Positions 1 to 10,223 are shown, counted from the stretch's first letter. The stretch: 51,085 nt of DNA from Sedimentitalea sp042687825 (GCF_042687825.1 NZ_JBHUQE010000021.1:1-51085), one strand, 5' to 3'. Numbers and translations are program-made. Notes: a model not told the origin generated them from the sequence alone.

Positions 1-32
1 CGCAGGTCAATGGTAAGGGGCGCGAAGCGGTT

Positions 33-3000
33 TCAGAAACGCCACGTGACCCGGACGCCGCCACCGATCTCGTCACCGTTGCTGTTTTTTTGGTAAACAA
101 CACCGGCAGATGCATCCACCGATGCGCCTATGACCGTGCCGAGACCCAATCCAACCGAAATCGCGCTTTCGCCGCGATGCGTTCCGACGAAAGACTGGGA
201 AATTCCGGGCGAGGCGGCTAAAGCCGCGTCAATGTCATGTTTGCCGTCAGACGCGGCCAGAAAATCGTGCTCGTACCGCAGGAACCCGATTGGAACCAGA
301 CCGCCGGCAAAAGCAGGTCCGCTGACATGGACGCCTAGGCTGCCGATCAGGCTTTCGGCTGTTGCATCATCAAGCGCGAGGGCCGTTGAGCGGTCGCCAC
401 TTTCCGTAAATCCATCCTGTTCGTAATGCGCGTATCCCAGCCCGACCTCTGGCGCGACGTGCCATCCTCCGACAGAAGGCAACGCGGTGTATTCGGCACG
501 GACGGCCATTTCAAAGGTACGGTGGTCAAAACTGGCTTCATGACGGTTGGCCACCGACCCGACGGCGGCATCCCGCGTTGCATCGGTTTTGCCCAATGCA
601 AGGCCCACCATACCTGATAGAGCCCACTCGTTCGTTTCGCGCACGCCGTAGGCACCGATGCTGAACGCATCAGAAGACAAGTCCAGTGTATCGGTCGAGG
701 TGGTGTGGTCTGTCATGGCATAGCTGCCGTATCCGGCATAAACGCCCACGCGGCTTCGCCCGTCGGCCCAGATGTCAGCCCCCAGAATGAACTGGTTCAG
801 ATCGTAGTTAAATCCGGCCAACCCTCCGTCTGCATCAACCTCGCCGCGTGTCAGCCCGGCATCGAACCACACATTGCGCCCCTCGGCAGTCACTCCGTTG
901 ATGCGCCCGTTGCCCGTGGCGCGGCCATTTGCATTCGACAGGACCATGTTGCGCCGCAGGTCACTCTGTTCCAGCGCGACCGTCAGGAAGGATGCATAGG
1001 CTTCTGGGTGAAGCGTTTCGACGCGCTGTAATCCATTATGTGTCAGCGGCATCCCGGAATTCACTGAAAGCTGGCTTAAGGCAGCGGTGTTCGTGGTGCC
1101 TTGCGCAGGGTCCAGCGTCGCCACATCGGTCGTCGTGACGACATGGTCGCCATTGGGTTCTGTCACAACAGTCGTGATGACTTGTGCGGCTCCGTTGCTA
1201 TCAACCGGCACCGTCACACTGTCGGTGGAAACCACCTCCCCCCCGGGTTCGGTGACGATCGTGCCGATGATCTGCTCCTTCTGTTGCGTCACCGGATCGA
1301 CCTGCACCGTTTGCGTTATCGTGGTGACATAGGCCGTCGTGGGTTCCACCACTGTCCAGGTGACTGGTTGGGTCGTGTCAGGGTCGGAAAGAACAGAAAT
1401 ATTGATTGCTTGGGTGTTGCCCATCACAGGCTCGACCACGACCGTGTTTGTGAATTGCGGCGTGTAATTAGGAGCAATCTTCGGATTGTTCGTCAAACCC
1501 ACATCAACGAAGGAAATATCAACCTGTTCATCGGTTACTGGCTGATTGGCGATCACATAGGTCAGGTTGGCAGGCAGGTTCGAACCGGCTGCGCTTAGAT
1601 CGGCAGCGGTTGGCGTCGATGGTGCAACATCGAATCCTTGCGGAGAAAACAGAATTCCATCGGACGTATTTGAACGCGCAACCGTGTAAATCCCGTTTCG
1701 ACCACCGTTGATATAGTCGTTCGCGGTGGCGGTCGGATCGTTCGCCAGCGGAACGAAAAGCACGTTGCCGAACCCGGTGAATTCAGAATCAGCGGCGTTC
1801 CCGACATTGAAAATGAGACCGCCCTCGAAATTCTCGGTCCCGGGAATGCATGCGCCATCCGCGAGAACGCATTCGCCCTGCGGATCAATACCCACGCGCA
1901 CATGCGTGTCACCCTCGAAAATCAGGCGTTGCGCGTTGATCTCGAGATCGCTGAGCGCGGCCGGTTGTGCAGTGCCGCTAATTCCTGTCCGGGTGGCTCC
2001 GGCGATGTCGATGGTGGCGTCCACAAAACGGGCGCGCTGGATCCCGTTGTGGGGTGAACTGAAAGCGCCGAGTCCCGAGACCGTGCGCAAGCTACTGTTT
2101 TCGACGGTGAGGACGCTCATACCGCGATAGGCGCTCTCGAAACTGTCCTGAAACGTAGCGCCGTTCCTCAAGACCAGGCCTCCCAGACCCGATGTTGTCC
2201 GTTCATTGACCCGCAGGTCGCGCAGGTCTAGCGTGCCGCTGTCAACAGTCATGAAACTTGCGCGAAGTCCCCCATTCGTTCCTGGAATACTGTCGCCGAC
2301 AAAGCGCGTGGTGCCAGATCCAAACACCATATTCATGTCGGAAACCACGGGACCCGACCCACGGATGACGGATTGCCCGTCTTCGAACGTGATCAGGTTA
2401 TCCCCCTCGAACGTGAGGGTGCTACCCAGAAATCCCGACGGCGCACCGCGTGTCACGACGCTCAAGGTCGCTCCATTGTCCAGCGTGATCGTGCTGTCGC
2501 GGAAAAGCGGGTTGGTCAGAGCAAGATCGGCTTTCGTCCCCCGCAGGACGACCGCGGCGTTGTCGATCACAGGTCTTGCAAGCCCGGACGATTGCGGTTG
2601 GCTCAGGTTGACGAATGACTCGTCGAGCAAAAGCTGCGCGCCTGTTCCAACGGATAACGTCCCGCCGACGCGCGCTTCTGCGACGGTGCCCTGAAAGTGA
2701 AGTGTGGCTCCAGGCTCCACTGCCATGCGCAGTTCGTCTGCGATGCCGCCCTGATCGCCCTGGGCCAAGACGTTCGACCCCATTTCGGCCACGATTTCCG
2801 GTGCTTCGGCCGGGCTTGTCAAAGAGAAATCCGTTGCGTCAACGATGGATAGGGATGCATTGCGCAGAACCAGCGCACCGCTACGTCCGGCCGTCGTGTT
2901 GCCAAGGGTCAGGCTTGTGATTTCGCCAATTTCCGTGGGATTGACAATGCCGCGGCGCACGGTCAGCTCCGTGTTTTCAAGGGTTAGCCGTCCGAAATCG

Positions 3001-3421
3001 AGACGCACCTTGAGCACGTCCGGCTGGCCCGGTCTTCCATCCGGTGCAGAGGTCATGGTCAGCGGCGTTCGGCTGCCATCTCCGCGCGTGGACCCAATAT
3101 AGACGTTCTCGAAATTGGAATAGAGCGGGTTCGTGAAATCCACGTCATTTATGAAGCGGAGTTGTCCCTCAACGCCGGATATGACCCAGTCCGTATCGAA
3201 AACCAGCCCGCATTCGAGCCGATGAGCGGTGTCACGTAGTTGCTGGTCGGAGAGGGTTCGCCATTCAGCAAGGCCGCCGACGACAATGTTTCAGCACATC
3301 CAAATGACAGGCCCGGTTCGCTCACGGCGTCGCAATAGCCCTGTGCATAAGCCCAGCCCGGTGCCATTACGGTTGTCAGGACTAGAGCCGCGCTGATACG
3401 GAGCCTTGTATTTGCCTGCAT
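33..3421 (-). pseudogene. Autotransporter (type V secretion), interrupted by a frameshift
   Basis: The gene reads right to left. From ATG 3421 (or GTG 3430) there is a clear Sec signal peptide ending near AYAQ, followed by a Cys-containing segment; this frame stops at 3149. The rest of the protein is in another frame, open from 3290 down to the stop at 33, so the frame change lies between 3149 and 3290. The long part is a beta-helix-like passenger (repeated LTLEN, GALVLRN, GTLDLRD strands), a Thr/Val-rich linker encoded around 1090-1460, and a C-terminal beta-barrel of about 270 residues ending in Trp-Arg-Phe, as outer-membrane barrels do. Protein coding continues in the second frame upstream of its first GTG (3143), with residues GQLRFINDVDF, which supports one original gene. 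Whether this is a real mutation or a sequencing error cannot be told here. The cargo function is unknown; adhesion is typical of the family. Confidence 0.8.
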
Positions 3422-3726
3422 GTTTTCCACTTGTACTTAACTATCGTTATGGTTGCATGAAGAATCCTGCTTGTCCACGGCGGAAGGTTGCGTTGCGGAT
3501 CGACATGCACACGACACTGTTGAATGGCGCACCCGCATTGGTGGCATTGCCGGTCATAAATCCGACCGGGATTGACCCTATCCACATGAAGGTCTTTTCT
3601 AAGGTGGGACATCCTGTCAGCAATCGCGCTTGCAGCCCTCGTTATCTACTGGCTTTGAAACTAAATGAGTCCAGAGCTTAAGGTCCGGTATTGTCTGGCT
3701 CCGGTGTTTCTCACTACATTCTATCC
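3422..3726. other. Intergenic region between autotransporter and imuA, no gene seen
   Basis: About 300 bases between two divergent genes. It must carry promoters for both the autotransporter (minus) and imuA (plus). I saw no GTTC-N7-GTTC LexA box of the kind used in Rhodobacterales, no tRNA and no convincing small gene. Short open frames crossing it have no ribosome binding site and look accidental. Confidence 0.5.
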
Positions 3727-4281
3727 ATGCAACATGTTGAGGTTCCATTTTTCCCTCCTGCCACATCCCGCACTCATGAGGTGTGTGGGGCGGGCGCATA
3801 TATGTTCGCCTTTGCGCTTGCTGCGCACTTGGCTGGCCCCGTGATGTGGGTCCGTGAGAACTGGGATACCCAACATATCAACCCAACTGGTTTTTCGGAA
3901 TTCGTCTCTCCGTCCAGACTAATAATTTGCAACACCGAAAAGCAGGTCGAAACGCTTGCAGTGGCCGAAGATGCCTTGCGGTCGGGTGCGGTTTTTTTGG
4001 TTGTAATGCAATTGAATAAGCCCATCGGACTGACCGAGGGGCGGCGCTTGCAGCTTGCGGCGCGGGATGGGAAGTCGACTGGGCTTGCGATTCTCCCCGA
4101 AGGGCTGGGCAGCAATGCAGCCGAAACCCGCTGGCGTTGCGTTCCTGTGTTTGATCGCAATGACTCGACTCTGCAGAAGTGGGAGCTTATTAAGAACAAA
4201 TCAGGAACATTGGGTGTCTGGCATGTTCGATGGGATCGGGCGTCGCGTCGTATCATTATGGTTTCCCCGGCTGGCAAGTGA
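3727..4281 (+). CDS. imuA: ImuA, RecA-like mutasome accessory protein
   Basis: ImuA is a RecA-fold protein that works with ImuB and DnaE2 in SOS-induced error-prone translesion synthesis. I prefer ATG 3727 (184 aa, starting MQHVEVPFF) over the upstream TTG at 3691, because the family-like sequence begins here. The segment HEVCGAGAYMFAFALAAHLA followed by GPVMWVREN matches the start of the RecA-like core of alphaproteobacterial ImuA, and the C-terminal WHVRWDRASRR is typical. It is the first gene of the cassette and overlaps imuB by 59 bases in another frame, implying translational coupling. No Walker A lysine motif is obvious, consistent with a degenerate ATPase. Confidence rests mostly on the imuB-imuC context. 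Confidence 0.8.
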   Translation: MQHVEVPFFPPATSRTHEVCGAGAYMFAFALAAHLAGPVMWVRENWDTQHINPTGFSEFVSPSRLIICNTEKQVETLAVAEDALRSGAVFLVVMQLNKPIGLTEGRRLQLAARDGKSTGLAILPEGLGSNAAETRWRCVPVFDRNDSTLQKWELIKNKSGTLGVWHVRWDRASRRIIMVSPAGK

Positions 4282-5701
4282 CCGGGTTTTGCGTCAGCGC
4301 CCGATAGAGGGGCCATTTGCCCTGACACTAAAGCAGCAAAATGCCAACCGGATTTATTGCCTGAATGCCGCGGCCACCCAACAAGGCCTGCGGCGGGGTA
4401 TGCCTTATGCAGATGCGCGCGCCTTTTGTCCGGACCTACAAAGCCATGTGGCCGCGCCCGAACAGGACCAGCAGTTTCTTCATACCCTACGTCGTTGGGC
4501 CACGCGCTATTGTCCTTGGGTTGGGCTGGAGGACAAGGATGGGCTGGTTCTGGACATCACCGGATCGGCACATCTGTTTGGCGGCGAAGACGCCATGCTG
4601 GATGATATGCGAACTCGCCTTCTACGTGCTGGACTGGCTGTGCAAATTGGCTGCGCGGATACACGTGGGGCGGCCTGGGCCCTGGCACATTATGGTGAGG
4701 GGGTTGCCCCCAGCAGCGAAGCACTGGCAACCTTGGCTGCTCTGCCGGTCGCGGCCTTGCGGATCGAGGAGAGTGTATCAATCACGCTACAACGTCTGGG
4801 GTTGCGCAGCATTGGTGACGTGGCGGGGGCCGCGCGTGCGCCGCTGACCCGCCGGTTTGGCCCCGGTCTTTTGCTGCGTTTAGATCAGGCTTTGGGCACG
4901 CAGCCCGAAGAGATTTCCCCGTATGCTGATCCGCCGCATTTCGCGGTCCGAATGACCCTGCCAGAGCCGATCGGCCTGCTTTCGGATGTGCTGGCCGGGA
5001 CCGAGCGGCTTCTTGTTCAGCTCTGTACAAAACTGAAAACACAGGGGGTGGGTGCGCGGAGCTTGTGCATGACACTGCGCCGGGTGGATCAGGGCCAGCA
5101 ACAGGTCGAACTGCGTTTGGCACGCCCTCTGCGCGATCCCTTGCGCATCCTGCCACTCTTTGAACGAGGACTGAGCGAGGTTGATGCAGGGTTCGGCATT
5201 GATCAGCTACGGCTGGCGGCCATACAGGTAGAAGCCCTGCCGGTGCAGCAGATCAGTCATGTTTCAGGTGCTGAAAAGGGCAAGCTGGATGATCTGATCT
5301 CGCGTCTTGGCACGCGGATCGGGTTGGAGAACATCCAGCGGTTCCTACCCGCTGACAGCCATATCCCAGAACGCAGCTTCGTCGTTGCTTCTGCGGCTTA
5401 TTCGGACCCGGCAGGTAGCTGGGTCAGCACACAGCTGCGTCCGATCACCCTGTTCCCCCCAGAGCCGATTGCCGGAACAGGCATGCGTCCCGCGACGCGG
5501 TTTCACTGGCGGCGTATGCCCCTTACCACGGGTCGCGCCACGGGCCCGGAACGGATTACGCCGGAATGGTGGCTGGATGACGAAAATTGGCGCTCGGGCC
5601 TCCGGGATTACTGGCGGGTGGAAACCACGCAGGGACGGCGTCTGTGGATGTTTTACACACCACAAAATCCGGGTTGGTTTGTACAGGGGGAATTCGCATG
5701 A
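4223..5701 (+). CDS. imuB: ImuB, Y-family polymerase-like mutasome adaptor
   Basis: ImuB resembles Y-family DNA polymerases but is catalytically inactive; in other bacteria it bridges ImuC/DnaE2 and the beta clamp. ATG 4223 gives 492 aa (MFDGIGRRVVSLWFPRLASD). The N-terminus has the family signature LWFPRLASDRVLR where an active Y-polymerase would carry metal-binding acidic residues. Next come GLRRGMPYADARAFCPDL (polymerase fold) and GLEDKDGLVLDITGSAHLFGGE, then a helix-hairpin-helix region (LQRLGLRSIGDVA) and a little-finger-like region. The C-terminus (RRLWMFYTPQNPGWFVQGEFA, partly conserved) is usual in ImuB. The stop codon overlaps the imuC start as ATGA, so the two are translationally coupled. 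Many in-cluster open frames reach further upstream, but they run through imuA and are not the true start. Confidence 0.9.
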   Translation: MFDGIGRRVVSLWFPRLASDRVLRQRPIEGPFALTLKQQNANRIYCLNAAATQQGLRRGMPYADARAFCPDLQSHVAAPEQDQQFLHTLRRWATRYCPWVGLEDKDGLVLDITGSAHLFGGEDAMLDDMRTRLLRAGLAVQIGCADTRGAAWALAHYGEGVAPSSEALATLAALPVAALRIEESVSITLQRLGLRSIGDVAGAARAPLTRRFGPGLLLRLDQALGTQPEEISPYADPPHFAVRMTLPEPIGLLSDVLAGTERLLVQLCTKLKTQGVGARSLCMTLRRVDQGQQQVELRLARPLRDPLRILPLFERGLSEVDAGFGIDQLRLAAIQVEALPVQQISHVSGAEKGKLDDLISRLGTRIGLENIQRFLPADSHIPERSFVVASAAYSDPAGSWVSTQLRPITLFPPEPIAGTGMRPATRFHWRRMPLTTGRATGPERITPEWWLDDENWRSGLRDYWRVETTQGRRLWMFYTPQNPGWFVQGEFA

Positions 5702-8700
5702 TCGAAGTGAACCGCCCCCATCTCCCTGCCGAGGCTTTCAGACGGGACATGTTGGACCGCCACATGCGGGCGCAGGATTACGCCGAGCTGTGCGTCACCA
5801 CAAACTTCACCTTTTTGACCGGGGCATCGCACCCCGAAGAACTGGTGGTTCGTGCGGCCGAACTGGGCCTGTCTGCTATTGCCATCACGGATCTGAACTC
5901 TTTGGCGGGTGTGGTGCGTGCGTGGTCTGCGCTGAAAGAGCTAGGACGCGAGACACAGGGGGCGCTGCATATTCGCTCGCATCACAGGATGGATGCGTCA
6001 TCTCGGCAAGACATGTGCCAAAGCGACCCGATTGAACGGCCAGACGTTGTGTCGCTTCCCAAGCTGATCGTCGGCTGCCGACTGGCGCTGCAAGACAGCC
6101 CGGTCGAATGGATTGCCCTGCCACGTGACAAAGCCGCTTATCAACGGCTGACGCGTCTGCTGACTTTGGGAAAACGCCGTACGGAAAAAGGCCAATGTGT
6201 TCTCTACACCAAGGACATGATTGCAGCCTGCAAGGGCATGATCCTGATAGCTTTGCCGCAAGGGGCTTTGTCTAAAAACATCGCAGACATTCGCACCATC
6301 GGGCGACATTTCCCGGGTCACGTTTTTCTGGGCGCAGCGCCCCAGTATGACGGCAGTGATCAGGCCTATCTGGCGGCCTGCGCGCAAGCGGCGGCGCGGG
6401 CGTCGACCCCGATGGTGGCTGTGGGTGACGTACTGATGCACCGCGCGGGCCGTCGTCAACTGGCCGATGTGCTGACCTGTATGCGCGAACATATCACCAT
6501 TGATCAGATCGGCACCCGCGCGCTGCCCAATGGCGAACGTCGTCTGAAGGCGGGGGCAGATATGGCGCGGGTGTTTCGTGATCACCCTGCGGCCCTGCGC
6601 CGAACCTTGGAGATCGCCGATAAATGCAGTTTTGATCTGGGCGAGCTGTCCTATGAATATCCGCATGAAGAGACGGAGGGCGAAACCCCGCAGCAACGCT
6701 TGGAGCGGCTGGCAAAAGAAGGCTTGAAGCGTCGTTATCCCGACGGGCCTCCGGACCGGGCGCTTGAGCTGATGCACAAGGAACTGGCCGTGGTCCGCGA
6801 GCTGAACTTTCCCGCTTATTTCCTGACCGTGCATGACATTGTGCAATTCGCCAGATCACAGGGAATCCTCTGTCAGGGGCGCGGGTCTGCCGCCAATTCG
6901 ATCCTGTGCTATCTGCTGGGTATCACCGATGTCAGCCCGGATATGATCGCAATGGTGTTCGAGCGATTTGTCTCAAAACACCGGGGCGAGCCGCCAGATA
7001 TTGATGTCGATTTCGAGCATGAACGACGCGAAGAGGTGATCCAGTGGATTTATGAGAAATACGGCCGTCACCGCGCCGGACTCTGCGCAACGGTCATTCA
7101 CTTTCGCACCCGCGCAGCCATCCGCGAGGTGGGCAAGGTCATGGGGCTTAGTCAGGACGTCACTGCCGGACTGTCCAGCCAGATATGGGGCATGAGCAAT
7201 GGCGGCGTTGATCTGGACCGCATCCGCGAACTTGGCCTTGACGCAAATGACCGCCGCTTAATGCAGACCATCCGCCTGATCGGAGAAATCATCGGCTTCC
7301 CCCGCCACCTGTCCCAGCATGTGGGCGGGTTTGTCATCACACGTGGACGGCTGGATGAACTTGCCCCCATTGAAAACGCCGCGATGGAAGATCGCACCGT
7401 GATTTGCTGGGACAAAGACGACATCGACGCTCTGGGCATCCTTAAGGTGGATATATTGGGGCTGGGCATGCTTAGCTGTATTCGTAAGGCCTTTGCGCTG
7501 ATGCAGGAACACGACAATATCAGTCACAGCATAGCCTCGATCCCTCAGGGCGATACGCCCACCTATGACATGCTTTGCCGGGCTGATGCGATTGGCGTCT
7601 TTCAGGTGGAAAGCCGGGCGCAGATGAATTTCCTGCCCCGGATGCGGCCCCGTAAATTTTATGATCTGGTGATCGAGGTCGCGATTGTCCGTCCCGGTCC
7701 CATTCAGGGCGACATGGTGCAGCCCTATATTCGGCGTCGGAACGGCCAGGAAAAGGCAGAACCCTTCGGCTCCGCGCTGGAACATGTCACGGCGCGCACG
7801 CTGGGTGTGCCATTGTTTCAGGAGCAAGCCCTGCAAATCGCAGTGGTTGGCGCGGGGTTCACCGCCGAAGAGGCCGATCATCTGCGCCGCTCACTGGCGT
7901 CGTTCCGGCGTATGGGAACGATTGGCACCTATCGCGACAAATTCATCGCGGGCATGCTGAAGAATGGCTATTCGCAGGAAGTGGCGGAACGTTGTTTCGG
8001 ACAAATCGAAGGATTCGCCGATTACGGTTTCCCCGAAAGCCACGCCGCCGCTTTTGCCATGCTGTCCTATGTGTCTGCCTGGCTGAAATGTCATCATCCG
8101 GCAGTTTTTGCCTGTGCCTTGCTGAATTCCCAACCCATGGGATTTTATGCCCCTGCACAGATTGTGCGCGATGTCCGTGAACATGGAGTTGAAACCCGCC
8201 CGATCTGTGTAAATCACTCCGTTTGGGACAACACGCTGGAACGCCGCCCTGACGGCATCTTGGCACTGCGATTGGGCTTTCGCCAAATCAAAGGGCTGAA
8301 AGAGGAAGATGCAGGCTGGATCGTAGCAGCCCGAGGCAATGGCTATCCTGACCCAGAATCATTGTGGCTCCGGGCGGGCCTACGCCCGGATGTGTTGACA
8401 CGACTGGCCGAGGCCGATGCGTTCTCGGATATGGGGCTCACGCGTCGAGACGCATTGTGGCAGGTCAAAGCCATCCAAAACCCCAAGCCTTTACCCCTGT
8501 TCAATGATCCGATTGACGGGGAAAACATCCATGAACCACAGTTCGCCCTGCCGGTCATGCAATTGGGCGAAGAGGTGGTGGAAGACTATGTCTCGACCCG
8601 CCTGTCCCTGCGTGCCCATCCGCTGGAATTGCTACGTCCATCACTTCCGGGGCTTACGACACATTCGTCTTTGTCTGAAATTCCGTTGGGCCGTTACAGC

Positions 8701-9081
8701 GTCTGCGGCCTTGTCATCACTCGGCAACGCCCCGGCACCGCATCCGGCGTGATCTTTCTAACTCTTGAGGATGAAACTGGCGTCAGTAACGTGGTGGTCT
8801 GGCCCAAAGTCTATGAACGTTTTCGGCGGAGTGTCATGGGTGGGCGACTCTTGCGCGTCACAGGCTATCTGCAACGCGAAGGCATCGTGGTACACCTGAT
8901 CGCGCAGGATATTCAGGACATGTCGCATAAGCTTTTCGAACTGGGCCACCCAGAGCCAGAAGCTCTGACCACCGAAGGCCCCCGCGCCGATGATACTCCC
9001 AAGCAAGCGCGCTATCCCTCCCGTGCCATGCACCCCCGCGACCAAGCAAAGCGCCTCTTTCCAAGTCGCGATTTTCACTGA
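5698..9081 (+). CDS. dnaE2: Error-prone DNA polymerase DnaE2 (ImuC)
   Basis: This C-family DNA polymerase of about 1127 aa performs mutagenic lesion bypass together with ImuA and ImuB. ATG 5698 overlaps the imuB stop. The N-terminal PHP domain is visible (YAELCVTTNFTFLTGASHPE, then ITDLNSLAGVVRAW). The polymerase active-site motif PPDIDVDFEHERREEV lies near residues 431-446, with GRGSAANSILCYLLGI just upstream. The finger/palm region includes VDILGLGMLSCIRKAF and FPESHAAAFAMLSYVSAWLK. A C-terminal OB-fold (GVIFLTLEDETGVSNVVVW) follows. It ends RLFPSRDFH, the normal DnaE2 terminus, so the gene is intact. Mobile-element debris begins within 50 bases of the stop codon, so the cassette may have been acquired as a unit. 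Confidence 0.95.
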   Translation: MIEVNRPHLPAEAFRRDMLDRHMRAQDYAELCVTTNFTFLTGASHPEELVVRAAELGLSAIAITDLNSLAGVVRAWSALKELGRETQGALHIRSHHRMDASSRQDMCQSDPIERPDVVSLPKLIVGCRLALQDSPVEWIALPRDKAAYQRLTRLLTLGKRRTEKGQCVLYTKDMIAACKGMILIALPQGALSKNIADIRTIGRHFPGHVFLGAAPQYDGSDQAYLAACAQAAARASTPMVAVGDVLMHRAGRRQLADVLTCMREHITIDQIGTRALPNGERRLKAGADMARVFRDHPAALRRTLEIADKCSFDLGELSYEYPHEETEGETPQQRLERLAKEGLKRRYPDGPPDRALELMHKELAVVRELNFPAYFLTVHDIVQFARSQGILCQGRGSAANSILCYLLGITDVSPDMIAMVFERFVSKHRGEPPDIDVDFEHERREEVIQWIYEKYGRHRAGLCATVIHFRTRAAIREVGKVMGLSQDVTAGLSSQIWGMSNGGVDLDRIRELGLDANDRRLMQTIRLIGEIIGFPRHLSQHVGGFVITRGRLDELAPIENAAMEDRTVICWDKDDIDALGILKVDILGLGMLSCIRKAFALMQEHDNISHSIASIPQGDTPTYDMLCRADAIGVFQVESRAQMNFLPRMRPRKFYDLVIEVAIVRPGPIQGDMVQPYIRRRNGQEKAEPFGSALEHVTARTLGVPLFQEQALQIAVVGAGFTAEEADHLRRSLASFRRMGTIGTYRDKFIAGMLKNGYSQEVAERCFGQIEGFADYGFPESHAAAFAMLSYVSAWLKCHHPAVFACALLNSQPMGFYAPAQIVRDVREHGVETRPICVNHSVWDNTLERRPDGILALRLGFRQIKGLKEEDAGWIVAARGNGYPDPESLWLRAGLRPDVLTRLAEADAFSDMGLTRRDALWQVKAIQNPKPLPLFNDPIDGENIHEPQFALPVMQLGEEVVEDYVSTRLSLRAHPLELLRPSLPGLTTHSSLSEIPLGRYSVCGLVITRQRPGTASGVIFLTLEDETGVSNVVVWPKVYERFRRSVMGGRLLRVTGYLQREGIVVHLIAQDIQDMSHKLFELGHPEPEALTTEGPRADDTPKQARYPSRAMHPRDQAKRLFPSRDFH

Positions 9082-9100
9082 AGCTGTCATTCAAAAAAGA

Positions 9101-9489
9101 ATGCAGCATTTTCCGCAATGGGCGCCGGATCACTCGACCTTTTCCATGAACCGGCATGGCCATTTCCGCGAAAGCGAACTGCTGCGTCATCTGTTCGAGG
9201 AGACGGTGGCGCGGTGCATCGAAGAAGGTCTGGCCAGCGCATGGCGATCGACGCCAGCTTGATCGAAGCCGATGCGAACAAGCAGCACGCGACGCCAAAG
9301 AAGGAGTGGGACGCATCGACCATTGATCCAGCCGACGCGCCGCGTGCCGTACGCGAGTATCTCGACACGTCGGATAAGGCGGTATTCGGTGCCGCGAGCG
9401 AGGTGCAGCCCAAGTTCACCTCCCATTCCGATCCTGCCAGCCAAGGGACAGCGGCCCGTATGTCCCCCGGCCTTTTCCTGCATTCCTGA
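9101..9489 (+). mobile_element. Transposase remnant (IS5/IS1182-like), frameshifted and truncated
   Basis: Two adjacent frames together read like the N-terminal third of a DDE transposase. The first (about 9125-9240) gives DHSTFSMNRHGHFRESELLR and CIEEGLAS. After a frame change near 9240, the second gives ASLIEADANKQHATPKKEWD, then DPADAPRAVREYLDT and PKFTSHSDPASQ, before degenerating into a stop at 9487-9489. An intact relative would continue with the rest of the catalytic domain, which is absent. No terminal inverted repeats could be identified. The element is dead and marks past insertion beside the imu cassette. Confidence 0.75.
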
Positions 9490-9573
9490 ATGTCGCCAGT
9501 GATTTCGGGTCTTCCGTCAGCCTCGTCGAATATGACGTATAGTCTTTGGTTGAAAGCGTGACCGCCATGCGCC

Positions 9574-9792
9574 ATGCCGCGTATGTCAATTCAATCGCGC
9601 GTTTCCAGAAACATCCAAAGGATCAGGAGGGAAAAGGACCTTTCACAAGAAGAGGTCGCCCATCGCGCGGACATTCACCGGACCTATCTAAGCGGTGTTG
9701 AGACCGGGAAACGCAACCCGTCCATCTAGGTGGTCGAGCGCATCGCCAAGGCGCTCGGCGGGGACGTCTCGGAAATTTTCAAGCCGAACTAG
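9574..9792 (+). pseudogene. XRE-family HTH regulator with internal amber stop
   Basis: From ATG 9574 (or 9583) the frame encodes a small Cro/CI-type helix-turn-helix protein of 72 codons: RIRREKDLSQEEVAHRADIH, then RTYLSGVETGKRNPSI, a TAG at 9727-9729, then VVERIAKALGGDVSEIFKPN and a second TAG at 9790. The sequence after the TAG is exactly what is expected from this family, and many relatives have a Gln at the stop position, so a single C-to-T change (CAG to TAG) explains it. The truncated product would retain the recognition helix but lose the last helices. Such small regulators are common on mobile elements and this one lies within element debris. Confidence 0.75.
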
Positions 9793-10223
9793 GGCTATCC
9801 CTGACACGCTCCGGCCTTGCGTCTTATCGATCTTCATCAGCAACATAGGAGATCGACATGACCGACATCGTGACGCTCAGGCGTCACTGACCATAAGGAC
9901 GAAAACGTTTGACGCGCCGAGCGTGCTACCCGGTGTCCGTATCTCGGTTCATGGTACAGAATACGGCCCACGACCAATGCCGTGTCACCGGCCAAAGGCT
10001 CTGACAGGATAACAACTCATATATTCAACTGGTTAATTTACATCTGGGGTTGGAGTTGAACCACCGGCACGAGGTCTTTCAAGCCTCGATGCCCTGCATG
10101 GTCGAAACAGGGCGCCGCACGCGCCCAACGTCGAATTGATGCCCGCGCGATACCCAACGGCCGGCAGCGCGACGAATCTCTTTGCACTCTACAGCGCAAC
10201 GATATGACTTTATTTGGAAAATT
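9793..10223. other. Non-coding relic region between XRE pseudogene and tRNA
   Basis: About 430 bases with no credible intact gene. At 9858-9890 a short frame (MTDIVTLRRH, preceded by AGGAG) looks like the 5' tip of a lost gene. At 10045-10110, minus strand, there is a tRNA-like 3' half: a stem GAGGC/ACCUC with loop UUGAAAG, a short variable segment, and a T-arm-like GGUGG-UUCAACU-CCAAC. No proper D-arm, acceptor 5' strand or CCA follows, so it is not a functional tRNA. The region is more A/T-rich than the genes to its right. Confidence 0.4.

Noticed and set aside
1087..1598. Plus-strand open frames antisense to the autotransporter
   Set aside because: They mirror the Thr/Val-rich linker on the other strand, have biased composition and no ribosome binding sites.
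3422..3726. Search for a LexA box before imuA
   Set aside because: No GTTC-N7-GTTC or close variant was seen, so no SOS site is annotated, although a degenerate site cannot be excluded by eye.
10045..10110. Functional second tRNA or tmRNA 3' end
   Set aside because: Only anticodon-like and T-arm-like parts fold; there is no D-arm, acceptor partner or CCA, so it is reported only as a possible relic.
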